A DNA stretch of 9,139 bases from assembly GCA_964585535.1 (NCBI GenBank), contig CAZPDW010000088.1, positions 1 to 9,139 on the forward strand, written 5' to 3'. The DNA is from JAUVYV01 sp964585535. Lineage in GTDB: Bacteria > Planctomycetota > Phycisphaerae > Sedimentisphaerales > Anaerobacaceae. A program made the position numbers and the translations under genes. The notes below the pieces were generated by a model. It searched no databases. It saw only the letters and a list, made by a program, of their open reading frames with translations, and was not told the origin of the DNA. Positions 1 through 5,661 of the stretch are shown piece after piece. How positions within the stretch are numbered: position 1 is the first letter of the stretch; every line of letters starts with the position of its first letter.

Positions 1-2
1 CC

Positions 3-1067
3 GAGGTTGCAGGGCGGTTAGGCCTGGCGGCGTCTCATTATCGAATGATAGAGGCGGGTTCGGCGATACTCCAGCCGGCCAGGGCGATGAGGGTGGTGCA
101 GACGTTCGAGGGCCTGGAGTTTATCCCTTTGTGCCAGGTTCTTGTGTGCGTCCAGATACTCGATTCGGTGAGGCGTTCGGCGGCGGATATGCGGACAACG
201 ACGAAGCTGCTTGCCGAGCATAATCCGCAGATGTCGGGCGTGCTCGACAAGCTCTCGGCCCTTTGGCCGACGGTCGAAAACGCCGGGCCCGGTGCGGTTG
301 CCAGGGCGATTGGCTCGGACGGACTCCGGGAGGAGCTGGAGCGTTTTCTAACGACCGAGCCGGTTACGTTCACGGGTTCGGAGATAGACAGCTTTATGAG
401 CCCGACATACGAGAGGCCTTTGAGCGGGCGTTTGTACGGCAAGATAGGCAACATCCTGCAGGGGGTAGCGCCGTTCTATCTGGATACGGTGCTACAGCTC
501 ATCGACAACCTGAGGAATGTCACGCCGCGAGTGACGGCGGAGGAATTAGCCCGGTGGGAGCGTTTGCACAAGAACAGGTTTTCGCATATAATCGGGATTG
601 TCCGCAGGCCGGAGATAATACTTGACGTGAGCACGTTCGATTACAGCTATCTGTGGGACGATAGTTTCGAGAAGATACTGATAATACACCGCGACGGGCC
701 GTCGGGCGGGGCCGGGGCGATTCACCGGAGAATTGCCGAGCTTCTGAAAACGAGGTTCGAGCGTGAGCGCCTCAGATACGAGCGTGAGCTGGCCGGTTTT
801 GACGAGGTGATGAACGCCAAGTTCAGGATTGAGCACGGCCCGGGCAGGGCGGACGAGATAGATGAGATACTGCTGTACAGGGGTGTTCCGATGAACAACC
901 TCTGGATTTATATTATGGTCAGCGGGTACGTGGTACCGTTTATCGACAATGCGACTGTCGATTCAAGTATGAAGGGGCTGTATGGAACGAGCTTGGGTTA
1001 CGACGAGACGAGCGAGAAGCTCATAAAGATAAGGAAACTGTTCAGTGACATCGGATTATCACTTTGA
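3..1067 (+). CDS. Regulator-like protein with N-terminal XRE-type HTH (5' end outside window)
   Basis: The frame is open to the left edge, so the gene starts outside the window; 354 residues are visible. The first ~35 residues (AGRLGLAASHYRMIEAG, then a Pro-Ala-Arg and a hydrophobic helix) match the second half of an XRE/HTH_3 DNA-binding domain: helix, turn, recognition helix, Glu-x-Gly. The ATG at 45 would cut this domain in two, so I do not take it as the start. The remaining ~300 residues match no family I recognise. They are mixed alpha/beta, with an Arg/Glu-rich helix around residues 245-265 (RFERERLRYERELAGF) and hydrophobic strands near residues 295-315. The gene overlaps the downstream cyclodipeptide synthase by 23 nt, so the two are almost certainly co-transcribed and probably translationally coupled. 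A pathway-specific regulator with a ligand-sensing C-terminal region is a reasonable inference, not something seen. HTH call fairly confident; function of the rest unknown. Confidence 0.72.
   Translation, partial: EVAGRLGLAASHYRMIEAGSAILQPARAMRVVQTFEGLEFIPLCQVLVCVQILDSVRRSAADMRTTTKLLAEHNPQMSGVLDKLSALWPTVENAGPGAVARAIGSDGLREELERFLTTEPVTFTGSEIDSFMSPTYERPLSGRLYGKIGNILQGVAPFYLDTVLQLIDNLRNVTPRVTAEELARWERLHKNRFSHIIGIVRRPEIILDVSTFDYSYLWDDSFEKILIIHRDGPSGGAGAIHRRIAELLKTRFERERLRYERELAGFDEVMNAKFRIEHGPGRADEIDEILLYRGVPMNNLWIYIMVSGYVVPFIDNATVDSSMKGLYGTSLGYDETSEKLIKIRKLFSDIGLSL
1031..1035 (+). promoter_or_regulatory. Ribosome binding site deciding the GTG start of the cyclodipeptide synthase
   Basis: AAGGA lies 9 nt before the GTG at 1045, inside the end of the upstream gene. 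It supports that GTG as the start and implies re-initiation or coupling across the 23-nt overlap. Confidence 0.6.
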
Positions 1068-1782
1068 GGACGAGCGGCTGCCGGCGGTGGCAATAGCGAA
1101 GATACTGCCGAAGCTGTCGCAGCGGGAGCTTTTCTCATACAAGAGGTGCTATCTGGGGATAAGTCTTGAAAATCCCGTATTCGACAGCAGGTCGCTGCGT
1201 GCGATACTGTGCTGGGCGAGTGAGCGGTTCGAGAGCTGTTTAGTGATAGTCGGAGACCATTTGCGTCGTTTCAACGAGCGAATTCTCAATGGGCTTGACG
1301 ATGCCGAGGCCGCGAAAGCGGCCGGGAAGATAGGCGATGTGTTTGTGTTGAAGACCAAGGGGCTTTTCGAGCAATTCGACGGCGAGCAGGTTCGGCTTAC
1401 CAGATGGAAAGAGCATCTTCACGGCGGCGAGTTCAAGGAATCGAAAGAGGTTATAGAGCAGCTTTTCGTATCGGATGAGCAGTTCAGGGCGTCGGTGGAG
1501 AAGGACGCAGTTTCTTTTGTGAACAGGCAGCACAGGCGTGGTCAGCGTTTAGCGGTTGAGCAGGCCGAGGCGATAGGTCTTTGTTGTGAATATCTTCTGG
1601 AGGAGATAGCGGTTTTCAGTGCGTTGAGTGAGCGGGGCTGGCGAGTGGAGTTGTATCCGGGTCCGGAATTGCGGGTACTTACGGAGGTCGCCAGGGGTAA
1701 ATACCCATCTGTTCCGCGGGGTCTTAAGGAAAGGATAAGCGTCGAGTTGAAGGTGGGCGCAGGGGCGCGGCACAAATCATGA
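1045..1782 (+). CDS. tRNA-dependent cyclodipeptide synthase (CDPS)
   Basis: The enzyme would use two aminoacyl-tRNAs to make a cyclic dipeptide (2,5-diketopiperazine) in the cytoplasm, diverting charged tRNA from translation. The 245-residue length fits the family (roughly 220-260). The match to AlbC, recalled and aligned by eye, is clear. GISLENPVF (residues 38-46) corresponds to AlbC GISAGNSYF, giving the acyl-accepting nucleophile Ser40. It is followed by WASERF (57-62), like WAGQRF. YLLEEIAVF (183-191) corresponds to YVLAEAPLF, giving Tyr183 and Glu187 for AlbC Tyr178 and Glu182. Tyr204-Pro205 corresponds to AlbC Tyr202-His203. All catalytic residues I can place are present. The start is GTG with a good ribosome site; the stop overlaps the next ATG by 4 nt. 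The product cannot be predicted with confidence. The nearest alternative is a degraded or divergent CDPS-fold protein, but the intact residues argue against that. Confidence 0.9.
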   Translation: MTSDYHFEDERLPAVAIAKILPKLSQRELFSYKRCYLGISLENPVFDSRSLRAILCWASERFESCLVIVGDHLRRFNERILNGLDDAEAAKAAGKIGDVFVLKTKGLFEQFDGEQVRLTRWKEHLHGGEFKESKEVIEQLFVSDEQFRASVEKDAVSFVNRQHRRGQRLAVEQAEAIGLCCEYLLEEIAVFSALSERGWRVELYPGPELRVLTEVARGKYPSVPRGLKERISVELKVGAGARHKS

Positions 1783-3749
1783 GCGCTGCCGTCATAATCG
1801 CACTTTTGTCGGCCCTGATTGTCTATATGACCGTAGGCATCGTGGTGGGGCGCCGTGCAAAGGGGATTGCAGACCTGCTGCCGATGGCCGACAGCAGACG
1901 CGCCCAGGTGAAAAATCCGGCGGAGTTTTCATCGAGCACGGTCGCAACGACCATTTCATTGGCGACCGTTATACTGCTGTTTTTCAAATTAGCCGGGGAC
2001 CTCGGTCTCTGGCTGTTCTGGACGGCAATCACGACTTCTGTCGGCGTGCTTGTGGTTCGGCTGTTTGCCGGGCGAATCTGGGAGCGGATGTCATCGTACG
2101 ACCATCGTCCCACGCTGCACGAGTTTTTAGGCAAAGAGTACAACTCGCCGGTTCTCTGCCGGGTGGGAGCGGTCTGCACGAGTCTGGGCTTTTTGGGGGC
2201 TTTTGCGGTCGAGCTGACGGTCGGCTCGCAGTTTTTGGCGGGCCTTGTGCCGGGCATTCCCGCCTGGATTGTGATTTTGGTACTGTCGTTAGCCGCGTTC
2301 TTTTACACGGCTGTCGGGGGCTTTCGGGCGGTAATCATAACCGACAGAATCCAGATGGTTTCAATCTGGGTGCTGCTGATTTCGCTGCCCTTTTTCTACG
2401 TTTACTACGTAGTGGGCCACGGCGGCTGGAGCGCGAGTCTGGACAAGGTGCCGGCCGAGGTGCTGAGTATGTCGTACAGGCCGGGACTGACATCATTTCT
2501 CTTAGGTATTTTCGTAATCAATGTCCCCACTTTCATATCGGATATGAGTATATGGCAGCGAATAGCGGGCGCCCGGCAGAAGCAGACGGTTACAGCCGGG
2601 CTGTGGAGAGGAGTTTTCAGTGTGGCGGCAACCTGGGGGGTGTTCGTACTGCTTGCGTGTTTTGTCTTTATGATTGTGGCGCCCGGCGGCGAGACGAATC
2701 CGTTGATACTGCTGCTGAACGTCATCGGAAGGACGGGTGGGCTTCTCGGCGTTTGCGTTCTGTTCATTACGGTGCTCGGGCTGTACGGGGCGATGCTATC
2801 GACCGCCTCGACGCAGCTTATAGCGGTCTCGCATACACTGTATCAGGACGTGGTTTCGCGTTTCAGGGCCCGGCCGCTGGCCGAACGGCTGGAATCACGA
2901 AAGGAGCTGAACGTATCGAGGTGCATCGTTGTTTTTGCGGCTTTGGTCTCGACGGTGGCGGTTCAACTGCTTTACCGTGCGGGATTTTCGATAGTGGATT
3001 TGGTTTTTGCGATATACGGTGCGCAGCTCGGGCTGTGTCCGCTTGTTGTTATGGCGCTGCTGACGGGCCGACGGCGGCTGAGGAACTTATCGGCGCCGGC
3101 GACATGGGCGGTCTCGGCCGGCTTTGTGGTCGGCTGGGGGGCGGCGATTTACGGCAGGAGCACAGACAACGCAAATTTAGTATTTTTGGCGCCGGTTTTT
3201 AGTCTTATCGCTTCTTCGCTGCTTCTTTCTGCGGGTATTCTGCGAGAGAAGCTGAGAAGGTTGTGGTTTGAGAATGTGAATTTGATTCTCATACGAAGCA
3301 TTGTCAAGGCCAGGAAGGCCGGGCTGTATCGCCTGGCGCCCGCCGATAAACCGGCCCGGCTGGATTGTCTCAAAGACAAATGCGCCAGGTGCTGCAGAAC
3401 GCTGGGAACGCCGGTGACATCGGCGCAGGAAGCCGACAGAATAGGTTATGAATCTATAATGACCGACAGGGACGCGAGGTTCGTGCGCTCGCAAAGATGT
3501 ACGTGCACTTTGCTCAGGGACGGGCTGTGCTCTATCTATCCGAAAAGGCCCAGAGGATGTTGTGAATACCCGTGGTACAACATAGCGGGCAAGCTGTATT
3601 ACGATCGCGGCTGTCCGGGGGTAAAATATGATAAGGACGAGCGGCCCGATGCCGGCGATATTCAGCCGTTCGAGAACTTCTTTCCGCACAGCCCTGGGTT
3701 TGTAGTATGGATTGTCAAGAAACTGTGTCTGCAAAAACAAAGCCAGTAA
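1779..3749 (+). CDS. Sodium:solute symporter-family protein fused to a cysteine-cluster (YkgJ-like) C-terminal domain
   Basis: A 656-residue inner-membrane protein. Residues 1-~490 form a multi-helix SSF (SLC5/PutP-type, LeuT-fold) transporter. Visible marks are a first helix at 4-24, FYTAVGGFRAVIITDRIQ (175-192) matching the family's Tyr-Thr-x-x-Gly-Gly...Thr-Asp...Gln signature, and GAMLSTASTQ (337-346), the Ser/Thr-rich helix that forms part of the sodium site in this family. After a basic linker, residues ~528-615 carry a soluble cysteine cluster: Cys530, Cys535, Cys538, Cys539, Cys574, Cys576, Cys584, then IYPKRPRGCCEYP (586-598) and Cys612. This is the pattern of YkgJ/CxxCxxCC putative Zn/Fe-chelating domains. 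The ATG overlaps the CDPS stop (ATGA), implying translational coupling. Transport of the cyclic dipeptide, its precursor or a metal complex is inferred from position only. SSF proteins normally import with sodium, and some related proteins act as sensors, so direction and substrate are open. Confidence 0.85.
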   Translation: MSAAVIIALLSALIVYMTVGIVVGRRAKGIADLLPMADSRRAQVKNPAEFSSSTVATTISLATVILLFFKLAGDLGLWLFWTAITTSVGVLVVRLFAGRIWERMSSYDHRPTLHEFLGKEYNSPVLCRVGAVCTSLGFLGAFAVELTVGSQFLAGLVPGIPAWIVILVLSLAAFFYTAVGGFRAVIITDRIQMVSIWVLLISLPFFYVYYVVGHGGWSASLDKVPAEVLSMSYRPGLTSFLLGIFVINVPTFISDMSIWQRIAGARQKQTVTAGLWRGVFSVAATWGVFVLLACFVFMIVAPGGETNPLILLLNVIGRTGGLLGVCVLFITVLGLYGAMLSTASTQLIAVSHTLYQDVVSRFRARPLAERLESRKELNVSRCIVVFAALVSTVAVQLLYRAGFSIVDLVFAIYGAQLGLCPLVVMALLTGRRRLRNLSAPATWAVSAGFVVGWGAAIYGRSTDNANLVFLAPVFSLIASSLLLSAGILREKLRRLWFENVNLILIRSIVKARKAGLYRLAPADKPARLDCLKDKCARCCRTLGTPVTSAQEADRIGYESIMTDRDARFVRSQRCTCTLLRDGLCSIYPKRPRGCCEYPWYNIAGKLYYDRGCPGVKYDKDERPDAGDIQPFENFFPHSPGFVVWIVKKLCLQKQSQ

Positions 3750-3751
3750 CT

Positions 3752-3772
3752 GAAAAAGGCGAGGGCTTTTTC
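3752..3772. terminator. Terminator-like hairpin between convergent ends
   Basis: GAAAAAG and CTTTTTC form a perfect 7-bp stem around a 7-nt loop. It begins 2 nt after the symporter stop and lies 2 nt from the 3' end of the - strand tRNA fragment. It has A-runs and T-runs on both sides, so it could act in either direction. The stem is A/T-rich, so strength is uncertain. Its placement right after the tRNA 3' end suggests it was originally that tRNA's terminator. Confidence 0.5.
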
Positions 3773-3774
3773 AA

Positions 3775-3808
3775 TGGGCGGTACAGGACTTGAACCTGTG
3801 ACCTCCTG
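3775..3808 (-). tRNA. 3' fragment of a tRNA gene (truncated; probable attachment-site scar)
   Basis: On the - strand the segment contains a variable region (AGGTC), a perfect 5-bp T-arm (ACAGG TTCAAGT CCTGT), the 3' acceptor strand ACCGCCC and discriminator A. No encoded CCA follows. The 5' acceptor strand (GGGCGGT), D-arm and anticodon arm are absent upstream of it, and I find no matching half elsewhere in the window. Anticodon and amino acid therefore cannot be read. A tRNA cut at or just before the T-arm, with its own terminator-like hairpin still next to it, is what an integrase recombining in the 3' end of a tRNA gene leaves at one end of an element. On that reading the inserted DNA lies to the right of 3808. 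Confidence 0.7.
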
Positions 3809-3889
3809 CGAATCGAACACATCGAAGCCGAAGTCCAACTTCTGTATTATCAAATAGTTATGACGGAAGTCTTTGCCGCATAAAAAGTT

Positions 3890-4036
3890 GTGTTGTCCGT
3901 ACTTGTCCACCGGGGGGACACGATAGACGGCGTGAAGGTTGTCAGGATAAACCGTCGCAGTGTGAATTTTGAGCGTGACGGCAACAAGTGGAAGCGGCGA
4001 TCAGGAGTCTTTGTATCTTCGGGTTTTGTTTGTTGA
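3890..4036 (+). pseudogene. Probable remnant of the C-terminal end of a secretion/pilus-type protein
   Basis: From about GTG 3890 to TGA 4034-4036 the frame reads a protein-like stretch containing GDTIDGVKVVRI, then SVNFERDGNKWKRR. This beta-rich pattern, Gly-Asp-x-Ile-x-Gly-x-x-V followed by V-x-F-x-x-Asp-Gly, resembles the C-terminal segment of type II secretion or pilus-assembly periplasmic proteins. There is no ribosome binding site, a stop lies just upstream (3881), and the sequence sits next to the tRNA scar. Its 3' end also overlaps the end of the opposite-strand membrane gene. I read it as a leftover tail rather than a working 48-residue gene. The similarity is by eye and weak. Confidence 0.35.
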
Positions 4037-4240
4037 CAGGCCTGTGCCTATTGCGGCCAGGAGGAGCAGTTCCGCCGAGACAATAAGGAAAAGAGGGCCG
4101 AGGAAGATACTGCAAATGACGACGAATTCTGCGGTAGGTTTGTCCCAGGCGGGCCTACAGCAGCAGAGAAATGCGGCTTTGGTGAGGTAGTAGGCCGAGG
4201 CCGAGGTTGCCAGCCAAATCAGTACCCAAACGACAGCCAT
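4001..4240 (-). CDS. Small two-helix membrane protein, unknown function
   Basis: A 79-residue protein. I choose ATG 4240 because GGAGG sits 8 nt before it; a TTG at 4261 is also in frame but has no comparable site. Two hydrophobic segments are visible, about residues 3-25 (VVWVLIWLATSASAYYL, ending near Cys26-Cys27-Cys28) and 39-65, with a short polar loop containing Pro and Trp between them and a basic tail (NKTRRYKDS). Both termini would lie on the same side. Codon choice favours G/C at third positions, as in the neighbouring real genes. A promoter and a ~100-nt leader precede it, so it appears to be an independent transcript. I recognise no family; a small membrane accessory or stress protein is possible but unsupported. 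Confidence 0.6.
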   Translation of the reverse strand: MAVVWVLIWLATSASAYYLTKAAFLCCCRPAWDKPTAEFVVICSIFLGPLFLIVSAELLLLAAIGTGLSTNKTRRYKDS

Positions 4241-4274
4241 CAACGTTCCCTCCACAAGCAAGTTTTTCGTTAGA

Positions 4275-4297
4275 TACGGCCTTTGCCAGAGGCCGTA
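4275..4297 (-). promoter_or_regulatory. Hairpin in the leader of the small membrane protein gene
   Basis: TACGGCCT and AGGCCGTA pair perfectly over 8 bp with a 7-nt loop. It lies between the predicted transcription start and the ribosome binding site of the - strand gene. No T-run follows closely, so it does not look like a simple terminator. Confidence 0.45.
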
Positions 4298-4300
4298 ACG

Positions 4301-4320
4301 CCTTTGCGATATTACAAAGG
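4301..4320 (-). promoter_or_regulatory. Second leader hairpin
   Basis: CCTTTG and CAAAGG form a perfect 6-bp stem with an 8-nt loop, 3 nt from the first hairpin. Tandem hairpins in the same leader raise the chance that the leader RNA is structured. Confidence 0.4.
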
Positions 4321-4346
4321 TGATGCTCTCCGCAGGTGTTCCGATA

Positions 4347-4374
4347 ATATTATTATATCAAAATATACGGTCAA
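4347..4374 (-). promoter_or_regulatory. Sigma-70-type promoter for the small membrane protein gene
   Basis: On the - strand, TTGACC (4369-4374) and TAATAT (4347-4352) are separated by 16 nt in an unusually A/T-rich patch. Transcription would start near 4340, giving a leader of about 100 nt before ATG 4240. Confidence 0.5.
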
Positions 4375-4377
4375 AAT

Positions 4378-4403
4378 CCACCTGAATGGCGGTATTTTTT
4401 TTT
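4378..4403 (+). terminator. Possible weak + strand terminator
   Basis: CCACC and GGCGG form a 5-bp stem with one mismatch and a 5-nt loop, followed by TA and a run of nine T. The stem is short, so the call is weak. It would end transcription coming from the remnant on the left. Confidence 0.25.
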
Positions 4404-4481
4404 CGCCTGGGCGGGGCGGCGGCGGCATAGAGGCGCAGACAGGCATAAGTTGCTGTTATTAAAGAGGTTATAAAGTGCAGT

Positions 4482-4784
4482 GTGCCGGCGGCATCTGCGG
4501 GGGCGGCGGGGAGAAAATTTAATTTTAGTCCGAAAAAACAGTTGACTGTCTGCGGGCAGCTGGTAGAATACCAGTGTTTCTATTTGGAGCTGGCGAAAGA
4601 AATGTTGGACAGCCAGAAAGACAAGTGGGCAGAGGAGCAGGCACGACGGCTGCAGAAGCGTTTTGAGCAGTGGCAAAAGCCGCTTGGTATTGACGGGGAT
4701 GAGTACGTCAAGTATCTGAGAGGGGAGCTGTTTCAATCCTGTGAAGACCCGTTGATGAAGGACCTGATTGAGTCGATTTCATAG
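4482..4784 (+). CDS. Hypothetical helical protein, about 100 residues
   Basis: Reading from GTG 4482 gives 100 residues. Residues ~28-66 (YLELAKEMLDSQKDKW onward) form a long charged amphipathic helix, possibly coiled coil. It is followed by a GIDGDEYVKYLRGEL segment (69-83) and an acidic C-terminus. Cysteines at 24, 32 and 87 show no metal motif. No signal peptide or membrane segment is visible. The start is uncertain: AAAGAGG at 4461-4467 lies 14 nt before GTG 4482, and the in-frame ATG at 4602 would give a 60-residue form but would cut the predicted helix. No family recognised, and no operon partner, since the nearest + strand gene is more than 700 nt downstream. Confidence 0.5.
   Translation: MPAASAGAAGRKFNFSPKKQLTVCGQLVEYQCFYLELAKEMLDSQKDKWAEEQARRLQKRFEQWQKPLGIDGDEYVKYLRGELFQSCEDPLMKDLIESIS
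4542..4569 (+). promoter_or_regulatory. Possible promoter inside the hypothetical gene
   Basis: TTGACT (4542-4547) and TAGAAT (4564-4569) are spaced by 16 nt. If used, transcription would begin near 4576 and only the shorter ATG 4602 form could be made. It may be chance. Confidence 0.3.
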
Positions 4785-4945
4785 GATTCAGCGGCGGCAG
4801 TTCAGCGTCATTGCAATGGCCGAGGGGGGATTTTTGCTTTGTTTTTTGCTGGCTGCTCTCTCACAGAGGCGTGTGTTGCGGTAATTGCAGGGTCGGCTCG
4901 GCGGTATTTGGGCCGGCTTACGGAGGGGAATTGGTTAAAGACAAG

Positions 4946-5030
4946 GCCCCTGCGATTGGACGGCTGAGGATATTCCTTTCCATGCTTTTTGTAGAGTGTT
5001 TGAAATACTCGCCTTCTTAATCGCAGGGGC
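4946..5030. repeat. Long-range perfect 12-bp inverted repeat
   Basis: GCCCCTGCGATT (4946-4957) and AATCGCAGGGGC (5019-5030) are exact reverse complements separated by 61 nt, and the intervening DNA contains smaller self-complementary runs (for example GAGT...ACTC at 4994-5010). As RNA this would close an ~85-nt stem-loop. It could be a structured small RNA or a decayed mobile-element end; no promoter or T-run fixes the strand. Confidence 0.5.
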
Positions 5031-5364
5031 AAATCGGACTACGGTTTCCCTTTCTTGCTTTTTCCTTTCCATTTTTATTTAAGTTTCGTTTTGGCTGAGC
5101 GTTTTTTGGCCGATAGCCAATGCAGCTTTGCAGGATACGAACGGCCCGGCTATTTATATGTCTGAGAGCGGTACTCTGTTAACATTGTTCATCAGTGCGC
5201 ATCGACAGGGGCGGCGGTTTGTCTTGAGCATTTCCTGAGGCGCCGGTCCGGCCTGAAGTCGGGTATTTAGAAGACGGGCAAGAGAGCGGCGAGCGAGGGA
5301 AATTACCGCATCTTTTGCGCTTGCCTTGTCCAACGGTGGCTCGGGTACTGCGGCTTGACGTATA

Positions 5365-5381
5365 CGGGGCAATTTGCCCCG
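5365..5381. repeat. Tight GC-rich hairpin
   Basis: CGGGGCA, a 3-nt loop ATT, then TGCCCCG: a perfect 7-bp stem. No T-run follows on either strand, so a rho-independent terminator is unlikely. Confidence 0.45.
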
Positions 5382-5477
5382 CTTAACCCCGATAACCACC
5401 GCAAGGCGGCTGTGAGAATTTTTTCACATCGGGAGGATTTTTTTGTGTTTGGCGGTGAATTGGCAACATCCGCAGGG

Positions 5478-5506
5478 TTGGCTATCGGTCGCTGGTAACG
5501 TATAGT
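5478..5506 (+). promoter_or_regulatory. Promoter for the Trp-rich small ORF
   Basis: TTGGCT (5478-5483) and TATAGT (5501-5506) are spaced by 17 nt. Transcription would start near 5513, right at the ribosome binding site, giving a very short leader. Confidence 0.4.
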
Positions 5507-5526
5507 TTAAAGTAGGGGGTAATAGA

Positions 5527-5661
5527 ATGAAGCTGCTTCGGGTTATCCGGGAATGGTGGTGCGGTTTGTGGCGGTGCAACTGGCATCTGCCGCGGACCGA
5601 CACGCACAAATGGCACAACAAGAACGAGATTCACAGAAGACTGAAGTACCGATATTTTTGA
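5527..5661 (+). CDS. 44-residue Trp-rich basic small protein, unknown function
   Basis: The ATG at 5527 has AGGGGG at 5514-5519, 7 nt upstream, one of the best ribosome sites in the window, with a promoter-like pair before it. The product begins MKLLRVIREWWCGLWRC and ends with an Arg/Lys/Tyr/Phe tail. It has five Trp (10, 11, 15, 19, 29), Cys12 and Cys17, four His and many Arg/Lys, so it is strongly basic. The N-terminal ~19 residues would make an amphipathic helix with Trp on one face, typical of membrane-surface binding. There is no signal peptide cleavage site. No family recognised. An antimicrobial-like peptide, a small toxin or a phage-derived protein are all possible; none is shown. Too short to be sure it is translated. 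Confidence 0.5.
   Translation: MKLLRVIREWWCGLWRCNWHLPRTDTHKWHNKNEIHRRLKYRYF

Larger units (their letters stand above)
4785..5477. other. Long non-coding stretch with inverted repeats
   Basis: No reading frame here has both a convincing start signal and protein-like composition. The stretch holds a T-rich segment (5042-5090), a TTGGCT/AGCCAA pair (5091-5096, 5115-5120) and the two inverted repeats listed separately. I see no conserved core of RNase P RNA, tmRNA or SRP RNA. Confidence 0.5.

Noticed and set aside
45..1067. ATG at 45 as the start of the first gene
   Set aside because: The frame is open upstream to the edge and the residues before and after this ATG together form one helix-turn-helix; starting here would destroy it.
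2552..3202. A 216-codon + strand reading frame inside the symporter gene
   Set aside because: It lies wholly within the symporter in another frame, is rich in Ala/Gly/Arg/Cys in low-complexity fashion, and the overlapped gene has clear family motifs.
3177..3740. A 187-codon - strand reading frame opposite the symporter C-terminus
   Set aside because: It is antisense to the conserved Cys-cluster domain and has no ribosome site or recognisable motif.
3662..3910. An 82-codon - strand frame running through the tRNA fragment
   Set aside because: Its apparent protein motif (GSSPVPPI) is simply the translation of a tRNA 3' end, a common annotation artefact.
1..4215. The 10-mer CCGAGGTTGC at position 1 and again at 4201
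   Set aside because: The flanks differ at once; one is in a coding frame and the other antisense to a gene. Too short to count as a repeat.
5154..5399. An 81-codon - strand reading frame in the gene-poor stretch
   Set aside because: GTG start without a good ribosome site, no recognisable motif and no hydrophobic or domain-like pattern; it could be a decayed gene but I cannot support it.
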